From NCBI RefSeq assembly GCF_001641265.1, contig NW_020167523.1, forward strand, positions 930,001 through 994,000: a stretch of DNA of 64,000 nucleotides, written 5' to 3'. The translations under genes were made by a program, and so were the position numbers. A model generated the notes under the pieces. That model saw only the letters and a program-made list of their open reading frames with translations, had not been told where the DNA came from and ran no database searches. Below are positions 11,466 to 21,719 of this stretch, one piece after another. The stretch comes from Pseudogymnoascus destructans. Its lineage: Eukaryota > Ascomycota > Leotiomycetes > Thelebolales > Thelebolaceae. The stretch's first letter is position 1. Every line of letters starts with the position of its first letter.

Positions 11466-13323
11466 TGTAATGGTGGGTGCACCAGATGTGAGAATCTAGC
11501 CACCCAAGGAAGGGATGATTTTACTAAGACAACACACTGTCTTAGGAAAAAGAGCCAAAGGGTCATAGCTTAGACTATTCCACAATGCAGCAATCAGGTG
11601 TATGATGTAGTGGAGTGGTTTAGACAAGTTGTAACAAATGTTGAGTCTGAGAACTCAGGGATAAGGGGTAAGTCAGAGGTTAGCACCTCACTGACTTTTC
11701 AGAAAACAAGGAGTAACAAGATCAATGCTTTGAAGCTTGGAAAAGACATGGAAGTATGTGATAGTCAATTTACTGTATTGTTTGCTTGCTCTTTCTTAAG
11801 GAAAGGGCAATCCTATTTATGCTAAAGGAGTGTAGTTCTCTCATTTTTGTCATACTGACATTCGTTGCACTCAGTTTGCTATCAAACTCGAGAGCAAACT
11901 TAGAAATCTCCTCCTCAAACCTACAAGTCACCATACATATCTTGGCTTATCACACCAACAACAGAAGCAATACTACTCAACGATTGCTGCAAACTCTTCT
12001 ACTACATCTATTTATGCTACATACATCACGGCATATCATTTGGACACTCATTGAACAAGTTATTAAGAAAATCTCCTCCTTAAGGGGGTGGGCCAATACT
12101 ACCACATGGCATATCTCTACCAACTAGAGGCCTAGGAACATGAACGATAGCTCTAGAAGCTTCTACAACCCTCTATGATTCATTACACGTCATCGCTCCT
12201 TAGTTACCCACAAGATTGGTTAAGTTATGACATAATTTGTCTATAGGTACTCTGACCTTGGACCTCCTTTTCACTTCCTATAGGCTAGGAACCCAAGAGA
12301 TGGTTCTATGGGATTCTCTTACGTTCACTACATGATTAGCAAGCTAGTTGTGGGTCGCACTTGATTTCTAATACATTTACCAAGCCTGGTTAGTCATGGA
12401 AAGTCATGGAAAATGAGAGAACTACACTCCTTTGGCATAAATAGGATTGCCCTTTCCTTAAGAAAGGGCAAGCAGGCAATACAGTAAATCGACTAGCACA
12501 TACTTCTACGTCTTTTCCAAGCTTCCAAGCATTGATCTTGTTATTCTCTGTTTTTGAAAAGTCAGTGAGGTGCTAACCTCTGACTTACCCCTGAGTTCTC
12601 AGACTCAACATTTGTTGCAACTTGTCTAAACCACTTCACCACATCATACACCTGATTGCTGCGTTGTGGAATAGTCTAAGCTACAACCCTTTGGCTCTGT
12701 TTCCTAAGACAGTGTGTTGTCTTAGTAAATTCATCCCTTCCTTGGGTGGCTAGATTCTCATATCTGGTGCACCCACCATTACAATTTTCCAAGACTTTCC
12801 ATGACTAACCAGGCTTGGTAACTGTAGTCAATGTAAGAGAATCCCATAGAACCATCTCCTAGGTTCCTAGCCTATAGGAAGTGAAAGGAGGTCCAAGGTC
12901 AGAGTACCCCTATAGACAAATTATGTCATAACTTAACCAATCTTGTGGGTAACTAAGGAGCGATGACGTGTAATGAATCATAGAGGGTTGTAGAAGCTTT
13001 TGGAGCTATCGTTCATGTTCCTAGGCCTCTAGTTGATAGAGATATGTCATGTGTAGTATTAGCCCAGTAACTAAGGAGTGATGTTATGTAATGAATCATA
13101 GAGGGTTGTAGAGATATGCTATGTGGTCATATCGGCCCAGTAACTAAGGAGCAATGATGTGTAATAAATCATAGAGGGTTGTAGCAATCGTTGAGTAGTA
13201 TTGCTCTTGTTGTTGGTGTGACAAGCCAAAATATGTATAGTGACTTGTAGGTTTGAGGAGGAGATTTCTAAGTTTGCTCTTGAGTTTGATAGCAAACTGA
13301 GTGCAACGAATGTCAGTATGACA
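11466..13323 (+). mobile_element. Family A repeat copy A1 (917-bp variant, split by copy A2)
   Basis: It starts TGTAATGGTGGGTGCACC at 11466, is interrupted at 11848-12783, and resumes to end in GTCAGTATGACA at 13323. Without the insertion and its 5-bp duplication it is 917 bp. The TG...CA ends and 5-bp duplications seen for other copies suggest a solo LTR or small retroelement. This variant carries an internal tandem duplication of a GTAACTAAGGAGCGATGA...GAGGGTTGTAG unit in place of a CCCCCTTAAGGAGGAG region in the 935-bp type. Its own flanks (GTTTA and CCCAG) do not match, so one side has been rearranged. The short open frame at 11598-11825 is not credible coding sequence. Confidence 0.8.
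11848..12783 (-). mobile_element. Family A repeat copy A2 (936 bp, complete, TSD ATTTT)
   Basis: A complete reverse-oriented copy runs from TGTCATACTGACATTCG to GGGTGCACCCACCATTACA. Flanking 5-bp direct repeats ATTTT lie at 11843-11847 and 12784-12788. It is inserted into copy A1, whose sequence is continuous across the site. It contains no coding domain. The ends, length and target duplication match the copy at 18933-19867, which defines the family as a real mobile unit. Confidence 0.9.
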
Positions 13324-13579
13324 CCCAGTAACTAAGGAGTGATCATTTGGGTGGGCTAACCGAGTCGGACGGGTTTCAGGTACTTGAGGAATTGACTCAC
13401 AGGGTTCCCCCTGGTCACGTGTGATCATTTGGGTGGGCTAACCGAGTCGGAACTGAGTCGGATGTTTTCAGGTACTTGAGGGAATTGACTCACGGGGTTC
13501 CCCCTTCATCTTTTTTGTATCCTTCGTAGTAAACCTATAGGATAGCATCCGTTTGGCCTCCGACTCGCACTCTCATATG
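13324..13579. repeat. Core between the inverted family A copies, with an 82-bp direct duplication
   Basis: Between the outward ends of A1 and A3 lies 256 bp not seen elsewhere in the window. Within it, a unit starting GTGATCATTTGGGTGGGCTA at 13339 is repeated at 13421. Each unit ends near GACTCAC(A/G)GGGTTCCCCC. The second copy has a short internal GAGTCGGA duplication. It may be the end of another element; no coding potential is visible. Confidence 0.75.
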
Positions 13580-14051
13580 TGTCATACTGACATTCGTTGC
13601 ACTCAGTTTGCTATCAAACTCAAGAGCAAACTTAGAAATCTCCTCCTCAAACCTACAAGTCACTATACATATTTTGGCTTGTCACACCAACAACAAGAGC
13701 AATACTACTCAACGATTGCTACAACCCTCTATGATTTATTACACATCATTGCTCCTTAGTTACTGGGCCGATATGACCACATAGCATATCTCTACAACCC
13801 TCTATGATTCATTACATAACATCACTCCTTAGTTACTGGGCTAATACTACACATGACATATCTCTATCAACTAGAGGCCTAGGAACATGAACGATAGCTC
13901 CAAAAGCTTCTACAACCCTCTATGATTCATTACACGTCATCGCTCCTTAGTTACCCACAAGATTGGTTAAGTTATGACATAATTTGTCTATAGGGGTACT
14001 CTGACCTTGGACCTCCTTTCACTTCCTATAGGCTAGGAACCTAGGAGATGG

Positions 14052-14235
14052 TGTTGGACTCAAACAGCCAGGGCGTGGTTTCCTGATTAGGCGACACAAC
14101 ACCGTCATTCCTGCATCAGCTGCATCACTATATAGCTTCAGAAGAAGAACATCCTTACGATGCTCTTCAATCAATCAATCAATCCAATACGATTCAATGC
14201 ATCGATGCCCCAACAGTGACCATCCTCGGTCAACA
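14052..14235 (+). repeat. Copia 5' LTR
   Basis: 184 bp, TG...CA ends, followed immediately by the tRNA-complementary primer-binding site at 14236. It contains a TATATAG string and a tandem TCAA run (TCAATCAATCAATCAAT). Confidence 0.95.
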
Positions 14236-14249
14236 GTTATGAGCCCGGC
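14236..14249 (+). promoter_or_regulatory. Copia primer-binding site (half initiator tRNA-Met)
   Basis: GTTATGAGCCCGGC abuts the 5' LTR. GTTATGAGCCC is the complement of GGGCUCAUAAC, the initiator tRNA-Met anticodon arm as I recall it from yeast. The exact primer in this species needs its own tRNA sequence. Confidence 0.8.
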
Positions 14250-14471
14250 ATAGCATTCCGCATATGATTCACTCGGTGATTCACCTCCAGTTCAGACCGA
14301 ATCGAAGAACGAATCCACCTCGTAGCAGGGCAACCAGCTCTCTACAAACCGACCAGTTCCAGAAGGCACCATAAGCCCTTACTGGAAAAACCGAAAGCAG
14401 GGCATACCGTCGCCCATCGCCCATCAAAGCCAGCGATACGGTTCAATCCGGACCCGCTGCACACCGTACTA

Positions 14472-15050
14472 ATGGCCGAACAGGCCCAATCCAAGCAGAT
14501 CATGATTCTGCACTCCAAAGACTGGTTCAAATGGCTTCAGAACGTCAAGCTGTACGCCAAGAGCTTGCCTACCGACGTATGGCAATACATAGATCCAAAA
14601 CTCGACGAAGAACCAGCCATACCAGCGATTCCCTCTTGGCCAAAGCCATCCGACTATGCCCTAGAGGCTACAACATGGGCCCAAGTGCCCGCAACACAGC
14701 TGGAGATCTTCAAAATCGACATGATGATGTGGAAGGAAGATCAGAAGGAAGCGGTACAAATTCATCAGTGTCTGCAAAAGTGCCAGGCGTATATCAACTC
14801 AACGGTCCATAACAACAACATTACTTTCTACAAAGATGCCAACAGCATATGGCAGGTTCTCACAGCATTGAAAGCTCGACTTTCCCCATCCGATCGAGCT
14901 CGCGAACTTGAACTTTCAAATACCTATGCCCAGATGAAAAGGATAGTGAAGAACGAGGTAATTAGTGATGCCTGGATCAAGAAGTGGGAAGACACCTACA
15001 CTGAATGCAGCGATGCTGGCTTACCTGAAGTGAGCGGCGACCGCCCATGA
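14472..15050 (+). pseudogene. Copia gag N-terminal part (frame broken)
   Basis: The frame starts MAEQAQSKQIMILHSKDWFK and covers about 190 residues of a gag/UBN2-like capsid region (for example LTALKARLSPSDRARELELS). It ends early at 15048. The neighbouring frame continues gag-like sequence (AHDFLQAIYAVDESW), so a single indel near 15040 separates it from the next segment. Confidence 0.8.
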
Positions 15051-15117
15051 CTTCTTACAAGCCATCTACGCAGTCGACGAGTCGTGGTCTACTGCCCAAG
15101 GCATAGCTTTTGAACAG

Positions 15118-16335
15118 ATGCTAGGCATGGGTTCAGAACTGCCACCATTGTACGTATTACTCGAGCGGTATCGAAATCACCGAAGATTAATCACCGCCTC
15201 CAAACCAAGGGTAGACACAAGCCATAACCACTCTGCCTTCACCGCTTTCCAATTCCGAGACCAGGATGGGCACTGGCAATTACCTTGCGTTTGTGGTGTC
15301 AAACATCAATACGTCGATTGCCCATACCTCAATGAAGCTATCCATACTCCAGGATGGCAGAAGAATGAGAAGACAGCCGCCAAAGTGGCAAATGCTCTTC
15401 GAAAATTCAAGGTAAAGCAACAGGTTGATAAGCAGCTTGCAAGCTGGAGAAAGGAGCAAGACGAGAAGACGAAATCCAACCCTAATTCCAGCGACGCGAA
15501 CGCTATAGAGCCACAAAAGAAAGGGTCATGGGCAACAGCCATAAGAAGCTCCTTTACTGGCTCGACGGATGACTTCCTACAAGACTGTACGCTGCTCGAC
15601 TCTGCATGCTCTGACCATGTGATAAATCACCGACGAAGAGAACGCTTTGTTAAGACGAGATCCGCAGGGCCTAACGACATCCTATATGCTGGTAAGGATC
15701 AGTATCAGATTGAAGCTTTCGGCAAAAGCTGGATTGAAGTCATGACACCAACAGGAAAAGAGCGCCAGGATCTTGAAAACGTTGCATACGTACCAGGCTT
15801 TCTAACCAACTGTGTATCCCTCAGCCAGTTGAAGAAGAGGATTGTGCATTTTGATTCACAATTTGATCGATTACACTGCAATGGCAAAACACTTGTTACT
15901 CTACAGCTTTCTCACGGCCATTGGATGCTTGAGCACAACATACAGCCGCCTCTGACTGCATTCGCTAGCAAAAGAAGAACTGAGCTAGTCCAGAGCACTA
16001 AGACTGTGGCTCACTGGCATGATGTTCTCGCACACGCTGGCTGCGAAGCTATAGACCATCTCCAGAAAGCAACAATGGGTTGCGAAGCCGACTTCTCAGA
16101 GCCATGTCCAGCAATGATAGACTGTAGCACTTGCGCTGTTTCCAAGATGGCCAAGCAAGTGTCACGACGTACAGATGTTGAAGAATACTCTACAGAAGCT
16201 TGGTTTCGAATAGAATGTGATATCATTTTCAATCAGGTTGGATACAATGGGCATGAGTACACTCTACATATCAGATGTAAAGCAACGCTTGTCAACCTTG
16301 TTTACACTATCCAAAAGAAGTCTGATGCTCTCTGA
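15118..16335 (+). pseudogene. Copia gag C-terminus, protease and GAG-pre-integrase segment
   Basis: About 405 residues. A Cys/His-rich stretch (CVCGVKHQYVDC) resembles a degenerate zinc knuckle. The aspartic protease motif is LLDSACSDHVI. Then comes the integrase zinc-binding (GAG-pre-integrase) region with WHDVLAHAG and CSTCAVSKM. The frame ends in a stop at 16333, inside the integrase. Confidence 0.85.
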
Positions 16336-16734
16336 ATCATCAAAGCTGCAATACGCCTTATCAAACGGCGTTGGAACGGCAGAGTTGTCTTCATACGACT
16401 AGATGGAGAATCAGCTCTCCAGGAAACCTTTAATCAAGCATGCGAAGAAGAGGGGATTACTCAAGAGCGCACAGCACCAGATACTGCAGCTCAAAATGGC
16501 GGCAGCGAACACAGCGGCCGTACGATTATTACGAAGGCACGAACAATGGTGGTTGCAGCCGGTCTTCCAGACTTCCTATGGCCAGAGGTCCACAAAGCCA
16601 CTGGCTACATTCTCAACCGCACACCACATAAGCAGCTCGATTGGCAGACTCCCATGGGAGTTATGAGAAAAGAGAAGCCTCGGATTGGACATCTATGACG
16701 ATACGGGTGTAGGGCGTACGCTCTGCGCCATGGT
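16336..16734 (+). pseudogene. Copia integrase core, frame-shifted remnant
   Basis: Fragments in different frames match a retroviral-type integrase core: RLDGESALQETF, then APDTAAQNGGSEHSGRTI, then LPDFLWPEVHKATGYILNRT. At least two frame changes and a stop near 16698 separate them from the next open frame. The segment cannot be translated as one protein. Confidence 0.8.
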
Positions 16735-17814
16735 GTGCCAAAAAAGGACAAACTCCAGCCCCGAGCTCATATTGGCTATCTCGTTGGCTACGACTCAACC
16801 AACATCTTCCGAATCTGGATTCCAAGCCTTGAACGCATGATACGCACGCGGGATGTCATTTTCGATGAGGAAACCTTATATAATCCAGCTGATATTGATT
16901 GGAGCCACCTCCATGAATCAGAGAAGGTTGACGACCTTGTTGAAGTGATATATCCATCAGGAACGGAAACGGAGGAAGATACCATAATCGTTGACTTGCA
17001 AGGGATTATAGCTTCCCAGAATCTGGTCAATCCAACTCCAGCGTATTCTAGGTCCCAAGTCCAAGACCAAGATCAAAACCAATTGCAGTCTCCTGAGTTG
17101 ACACCATCTCCTAAGCCAATGCCATCTCATCAGTCGACAGAGTCGCTCCCACCACTACCAGAGAGCCATGTTCAGCCCCAGTTAGATCTCGTTATACCAA
17201 GCAGCTTTCACCTTGACGGAGGGCAACCATCACGCAACGGCTCCGATTTCAGCGAAGCTAACATCATTCCTGGTAGAAGAACACGACGATCAGCTTATGC
17301 AATGCACAGTCACCAGACAGTTACCAGCTTCCAACCGTTCTACGCTGCGTTCTCAGCTGGAAGGGCGATTCCAAAGCTAAAGGCTCATCGAGATAGCTTA
17401 CCTACAACACCGAAGAACTGGAAGGAGATGTTGGCTCATCCTCACGCTGAGGAATTCAATGCTGCTGCCCAGAAAGAACACAATGACCTTCTTCACAAAA
17501 ATGTCTTTGAGTATGTCGACTCAGGGTACTCAGAACAAAAACCACTACCGCTTATGTGGGTTTTCACATACAAATTTGATCCTGATGGCTTCTTGATCAA
17601 GCACATGGCTAGACTCTGTGCATGTGGAGATCTACAGGAAACCACATACGAGACATACGCTGCAACACTAGCTGCTCAAACCTTTAGGTTCACGATGGCT
17701 ATAGCCGCCTACTTTGACCTTGAAGTATGGCAATATGATGCTATTAACGCATTCGCCAACAAACGCTCGACCCGCCTATCCTCTGCAGATGCCCAGATGG
17801 CTTCGAAGGCCTAG
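16735..17814 (+). pseudogene. Copia integrase C-terminus and reverse transcriptase N-terminus
   Basis: A 359-residue frame. It starts with the integrase tail (KLQPRAHIGYLVGYDSTNIF...TRDVIFDE), has a Pro/Gln/Ser-rich linker, then RT start motifs (HAEEFNAAAQKEHNDL, PLMWVFTYKFDPDGFLIKHM and ARLCACGDLQ). It breaks at NAFANKRSTR, where codons are missing before the next frame. Confidence 0.85.
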
Positions 17815-17834
17815 GACGTACAATTTGGCTGCTT

Positions 17835-18932
17835 ATGGCGCTATATGGGCTCAAGGTCTCCCCACTTCTCTGGTATAGAGAGTTCACAGCTACTCTGGCA
17901 GATCTAGGCCTTTCGCCTGTCCCAGGAGTGAACTGCTTATTCACAAATGGCTGGCTCACTCTCCTTTTCTATGTGGACGATGTCATTCTCTTTTGTAGCA
18001 AGGCTAATCTTCCTAAAATGACAGGCTTTGAAGCCGAGCTTCTAAAGAGATATGAATTCAGAAAGCTTGGAGAGATCGATCACTTCCTTGGTATTAGGGT
18101 GATTCGAGACAGAGCATCTAAAAAGGTCTGGCTTCTTCAGGACGCCTACATTTCTAAGATAGTAGCAAAATACAACGTCAAACTGCACCAGACAAAGCCC
18201 AAAACACCACTACCAACCACTCCACTCATGGCTAACTCTCTACAAGCCTCGAAGAATGAGATATATGAGTATCAACAGAAGGTGGGCTCCATCAACTACT
18301 CAAGCGTCATAACGCGTGCAGATATTGCTAGGGCAGTCTCAAAGTTGTCTAAATTTCTACAGAACCCCTCAAGAGAACACCTCTTCGCTGTCGACCAGAC
18401 TATTCTTTACTTAGACGCTACAAAATATTATGCTATTCTGTATAATGGCAGTGTCAAGGATTATAAGCGCCTGTTCTTGTGTGCAAGCGATGCTTCATTC
18501 GCCGATAACCTACTCACTAGGTTCAGCTCCCAAGGTTATATCTTTACCCTATTTGGTGGCATCATCCATTACAGGGCTACGAAACAGAAAACCGTGACTA
18601 CTTCTAGCACGGAAGCTGAGCTTCTAGCTCTACAACTCACTGCTGGCGAACTCATGTGGTGGATGCGGTTCTTCAAGGCCATACACTTCGAACTCGACGA
18701 ACCATTCACTATTCTCTGCGACAACCAGCAGACACTTCGACTCCTCAACCGGGAGACCCCAAAACTAGTGACCAAACTACGCCATGTCGATGTGCACCAG
18801 TTATGGTTGCGTCAAGAAGTTCAGAAGGGAACGTTCAAGACTGAATGGGTGCCAACTAGCCAAATGCCAGCTGATGGGTTCACCAAGGAGCTCCCACGCC
18901 AAAAGCATGAAGAATTCGTGCGACAGCTTGGA
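17835..18932 (+). pseudogene. Copia reverse transcriptase catalytic part and RNase H
   Basis: It contains ALYGLKVSPLLWYREF and the catalytic YVDDVILF box. RNase H motifs follow: LCASDASFADN, SSSTEAELLALQLTAGELMW and RHVDVHQLWLRQEV. The native frame is interrupted at 18932 by the A4 insertion. It resumes after 19872 for a few residues (VDLQDTHFDDA) and stops near 19914. The open frame to 19040 reads into the insertion and is not the original end. Confidence 0.88.
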
Positions 18933-19867
18933 TGTAATGGTGGGTGCACCAGATATGAGAATCTAGCCACCCAAGGAAGGGATGAATTTACTAAGACAAC
19001 ACACTGTCTTAGGAAACAGAGCCAAAGGGTTGTAGCTTAGACTATTCCACAACGCAGCAATCAGGTGTATGATGTGGTGAAGTGGTTTAGACAAGTTGCA
19101 ACAAATGTTGAGTCTGAGAACTCAGGGGTAAGTCAGAGGTTAGCACCTCACTGACTTTTCAAAAACAGAGAATAACAAGATCAATGCTTGGAAGCTTGGA
19201 AAAGACGTAGAAGTATGTGCTAGTCGATTTACTGTATTGCCTGCTTGCCCTTTCTTAAGGAAAGGGCAATCCTATTTATGCCAAAGGAGTGTAGTTCTCT
19301 CATTTTCCATGACTTTCCATGACTAACCAGGCTTGGTAAATGTATTAGAAATCAAGTGCGACCCACAACTAGCTTGCTAATCATGTAGTGAACGTAAGAG
19401 AATCCCATAGAACCATCTCTTGGGTTCCTAGCCTATAGGAAGTGAAAAGGAGGTCCAAGGTCAGAGTACCTATAGACAAATTATGTCATAACTTAACCAA
19501 TTTGTGGGTAACTAAGGAGCGATGACGTGTAATGAATCATAGAGGGTTGTAGAAGCTTCTAGAGCTATCGTTCATGTTCCTAGGCCTCTAGTTGGTAGAG
19601 ATATGCCATGTGGTAGTATTGGCCCACCCCCTTAAGGAGGAGATTTTCTTAATAACTTGTTCAATGAGTGTCCAAATGATATGCCGTGATGTATGTAGCA
19701 TAAACAGATGTAGTAGAAGAGTTTGCAGCAATCGTTGAGTAGTATTGCTTCTGTTGTTGGTGTGATAAGCCAAGATATGTATGGTGACTTGTAGGTTTGA
19801 GGAGGAGATTTCTAAGTTTGCTCTTGAGTTTGATAGCAAACTGAGTGCAACGAATGTCAGTATGACA
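18933..19867 (+). mobile_element. Family A repeat copy A4 (935 bp, complete, TSD TTGGA)
   Basis: It runs from TGTAATGGTGGGTGCACC to GTCAGTATGACA and is flanked by TTGGA at 18928-18932 and 19868-19872. It lies inside the last codons of the copia RNase H frame, so it is younger than the copia insertion. The TG...CA ends, 5-bp duplication, about 935-bp length and absence of coding domains fit a solo LTR. Confidence 0.92.
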
Positions 19868-20006
19868 TTGGACTGGTGGATCTACAGGATACTCATTTCG
19901 ATGACGCTTGAAAACTACGGTCAACTTGCACATGGTAGAGTCATTGCCTACAGATCATCACTTTCTCTCACAAATTGCTTCCAATACTGATGAATCTGGA
20001 AGGGCG

Positions 20007-20190
20007 TGTTGGACTCAAACAGCCAGGGCGTGGTTTCCTGATTAGGCGACACAACGCCGTCATTCCTGCATCAGCTGCATCACTATATAGCTTCAGAAGA
20101 AGAACATCCTTACGATGCTCTTCAATCAATCAATCAATCCAATACGATTCAATGCATCGATGCCCCAACAGTGACCATCCTCGGTCAACA
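20007..20190 (+). repeat. Copia 3' LTR
   Basis: 184 bp, identical to the 5' LTR except one transition. The GATGG duplication follows at 20191-20195. Confidence 0.95.
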
Positions 20191-20640
20191 GATGGTTCTA
20201 TGGGATTCTCTTACGTCGACTACAGTTACCAAGCCTGGTTAGTCATGGAAAGTCTTGAAAAATGAGAGAACTACACTCCTTTAGCATAAATAGGATTGCC
20301 CTTTCCTTAAGAAAGAGCAAGCAAATAATACAGTAAATTGACTATCACATACTTCCATGTCTTTTCCAAGCTTCAAAGCATTGATCTTGTTACTCCTTGT
20401 TTTCTGAAAAGTCAGTGAGGTGCTAACCTCTGACTTATCCCTTATCCCTGAGTTCTCAGACTCAACATTTGTTACAACTTGTCTAAACCACTCCACTACA
20501 TCATACACCTGATTGCTGCGTTGTGGAATAGTCTAAGCTATGACCCTTTGGCTCTTTTTCCTAAGACAGTGTGTTGTCTTAGTAAAATCATCCCTTCCTT
20601 GGGTGGCTAGATTCTCACATCTGGTGCACCCACCATTACA

Positions 20641-20893
20641 CATTGATCTTGTTACTCCTTGTTTCTGAAAAGTCAGTGAGGTGCTAACCTCTGACTTATC
20701 CCTGAGTCAGACTCAACATTTGTTACAACTTGTCTAAACCACTCCACTACATCATACACCTGATTGCTGCGTTGTGGAATAGTCTAAGCTATGACCCTTT
20801 GGCTCTTTTCCGTAAGACAGTGTGTTGTCTTAGTAAAATCACCCCTTCCTTGGGTGGCTAGATTCTCACATCTGGTGCACCCACCATTACACT
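20641..20893 (-). repeat. Truncated family A copy (253 bp, terminus retained)
   Basis: Starts CATTGATCTTGTTACTCC and ends CACCATTACA. It repeats the last quarter of copy A3 in the same direction, directly abutting it. Confidence 0.85.
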
Positions 20894-21544
20894 GGGCTAA
20901 TACTACACATGACATATCTCTATCAACTAGAGGCCTAGGAACATGAACGATAGCTCCAAAAGCTTCTACAACCCTCTATGATTCATTACACGTCATCGCT
21001 CCTTAGTTACCCACAAGATTGGTTAAGTTATGACATAATTTGTCTATAGGGGTACTCTGACCTTGGACCTCCTTTCACTTCCTATAGGCTAGGAACCTAA
21101 GAGATGGTTCTATGGGATTCTCTTACGTTGACTACAGTTACCAAGCCTGGTTAGTCATGGAAAGTCTTGGAAAATGAGAGAACTACACTCCTTTGGCATA
21201 AATAGGATTGCCCATTCCTTAAGAAAGGGCAAGCAGACAATACAGTAAATCGATTATCACATACTTCTATGTCTTTTCCAAGCTTCCAAGCATTGATCTT
21301 GTTACTCCTTGTTTCTGAAAAGTTAGTGAGGTGCTAACCTCTGACTTATCCCTGAGTTCTCAAACTCCACATTTGTTACAACTTGTCTAAACCACTCCAC
21401 TACATCATACACTTGATTGCTGCATTGTCGAATAGTCTAAGCTACGACCCTTTGGCTCTGTTTCCTAAGACAGTGTGTTGTCTTAGTAAAATTATCCCTT
21501 CCTTGGGTGGCTAGATTCTCACATCTGGTGCACCCACCATTACA
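20894..21544 (-). repeat. Truncated family A copy (651 bp, terminus retained)
   Basis: Starts CTGGGCTAATACTACACATG, the same internal point as 13848 in A3, and ends CACCATTACA. It is of the variant (917-bp) type and abuts the previous copy without spacer. Confidence 0.85.
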
Positions 21545-21719
21545 ATTTGTTACAACTTGTCTAAACCACTCCACTACATCATACACTTGATTGCTGCGTT
21601 GTGGAATAGTCTAAGTTACAACCCTTTGGCTCTGTTTCCTAAGACAGTGTGTTGTCTTAGTAAAATCATCCCCTTCCTTGGGTGGCTAGATTCTCACATC
21701 TGGTGCACCCACCATTACA
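21545..21719 (-). repeat. Truncated family A copy (175 bp, terminus retained)
   Basis: Starts ATTTGTTACAACTTGTC and again ends at the family terminus CACCATTACA, the right border of the repeat nest. Confidence 0.85.

Larger units (their letters stand above)
14052..20190 (+). mobile_element. Ty1/copia LTR retrotransposon, complete ends but degenerate coding region
   Basis: Direct LTRs at 14052-14235 and 20007-20190 (184 bp each, TGTTGGAC...GGTCAACA) differ at one position (A at 14101 versus G in the 3' LTR). A 5-bp target duplication GATGG flanks the element at 14047-14051 and 20191-20195. The primer-binding site follows the 5' LTR directly: GTTATGAGCCC is complementary to the anticodon-stem region of initiator tRNA-Met, implying priming by a half tRNA as in Drosophila copia. 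A purine tract (GGAAGGG) precedes the 3' LTR. The gene order gag-protease-integrase-RT-RNase H is copia type. The coding region has several frame breaks and a 935-bp insertion at 18933-19867. Confidence 0.95.
13580..20640 (-). mobile_element. Family A repeat copy A3 (917-bp variant, split by copia element)
   Basis: It is inverted relative to A1. The start TGTCATACTGACATTCG is at 13580. Sequence runs to 14051, is interrupted by the copia element, and resumes at 20191 to end CACCATTACA at 20640. Excluding the insertion and duplication it is about 917 bp and carries the same variant internal duplications as A1, so A1 and A3 form a long inverted pair. The flanks do not show a matching duplication. 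It is noncoding. Confidence 0.8.

Noticed and set aside
11598..11825. 75-residue open frame (MYDVVEWFRQVVTNVES...) present in two family A copies (also 20281-20508 on the minus strand)
   Set aside because: It lies inside a noncoding repeat that is frame-disrupted in the other copies, and has no recognisable domain. Conservation is explained by shared repeat ancestry.
13144..13759. Identical peptides (CHTDIRCTQFAIKLKSKLRN...) encoded on both strands at 13144-13428 and 13553-13759
   Set aside because: They are the inverted arms of family A copies A1 and A3, not two genes.
14052..20190. Possibility that the element is gypsy type or a retrovirus-like element with an envelope gene
   Set aside because: Integrase precedes reverse transcriptase, the RT box is the copia-style YVDDVILF, and no extra frame follows RNase H.
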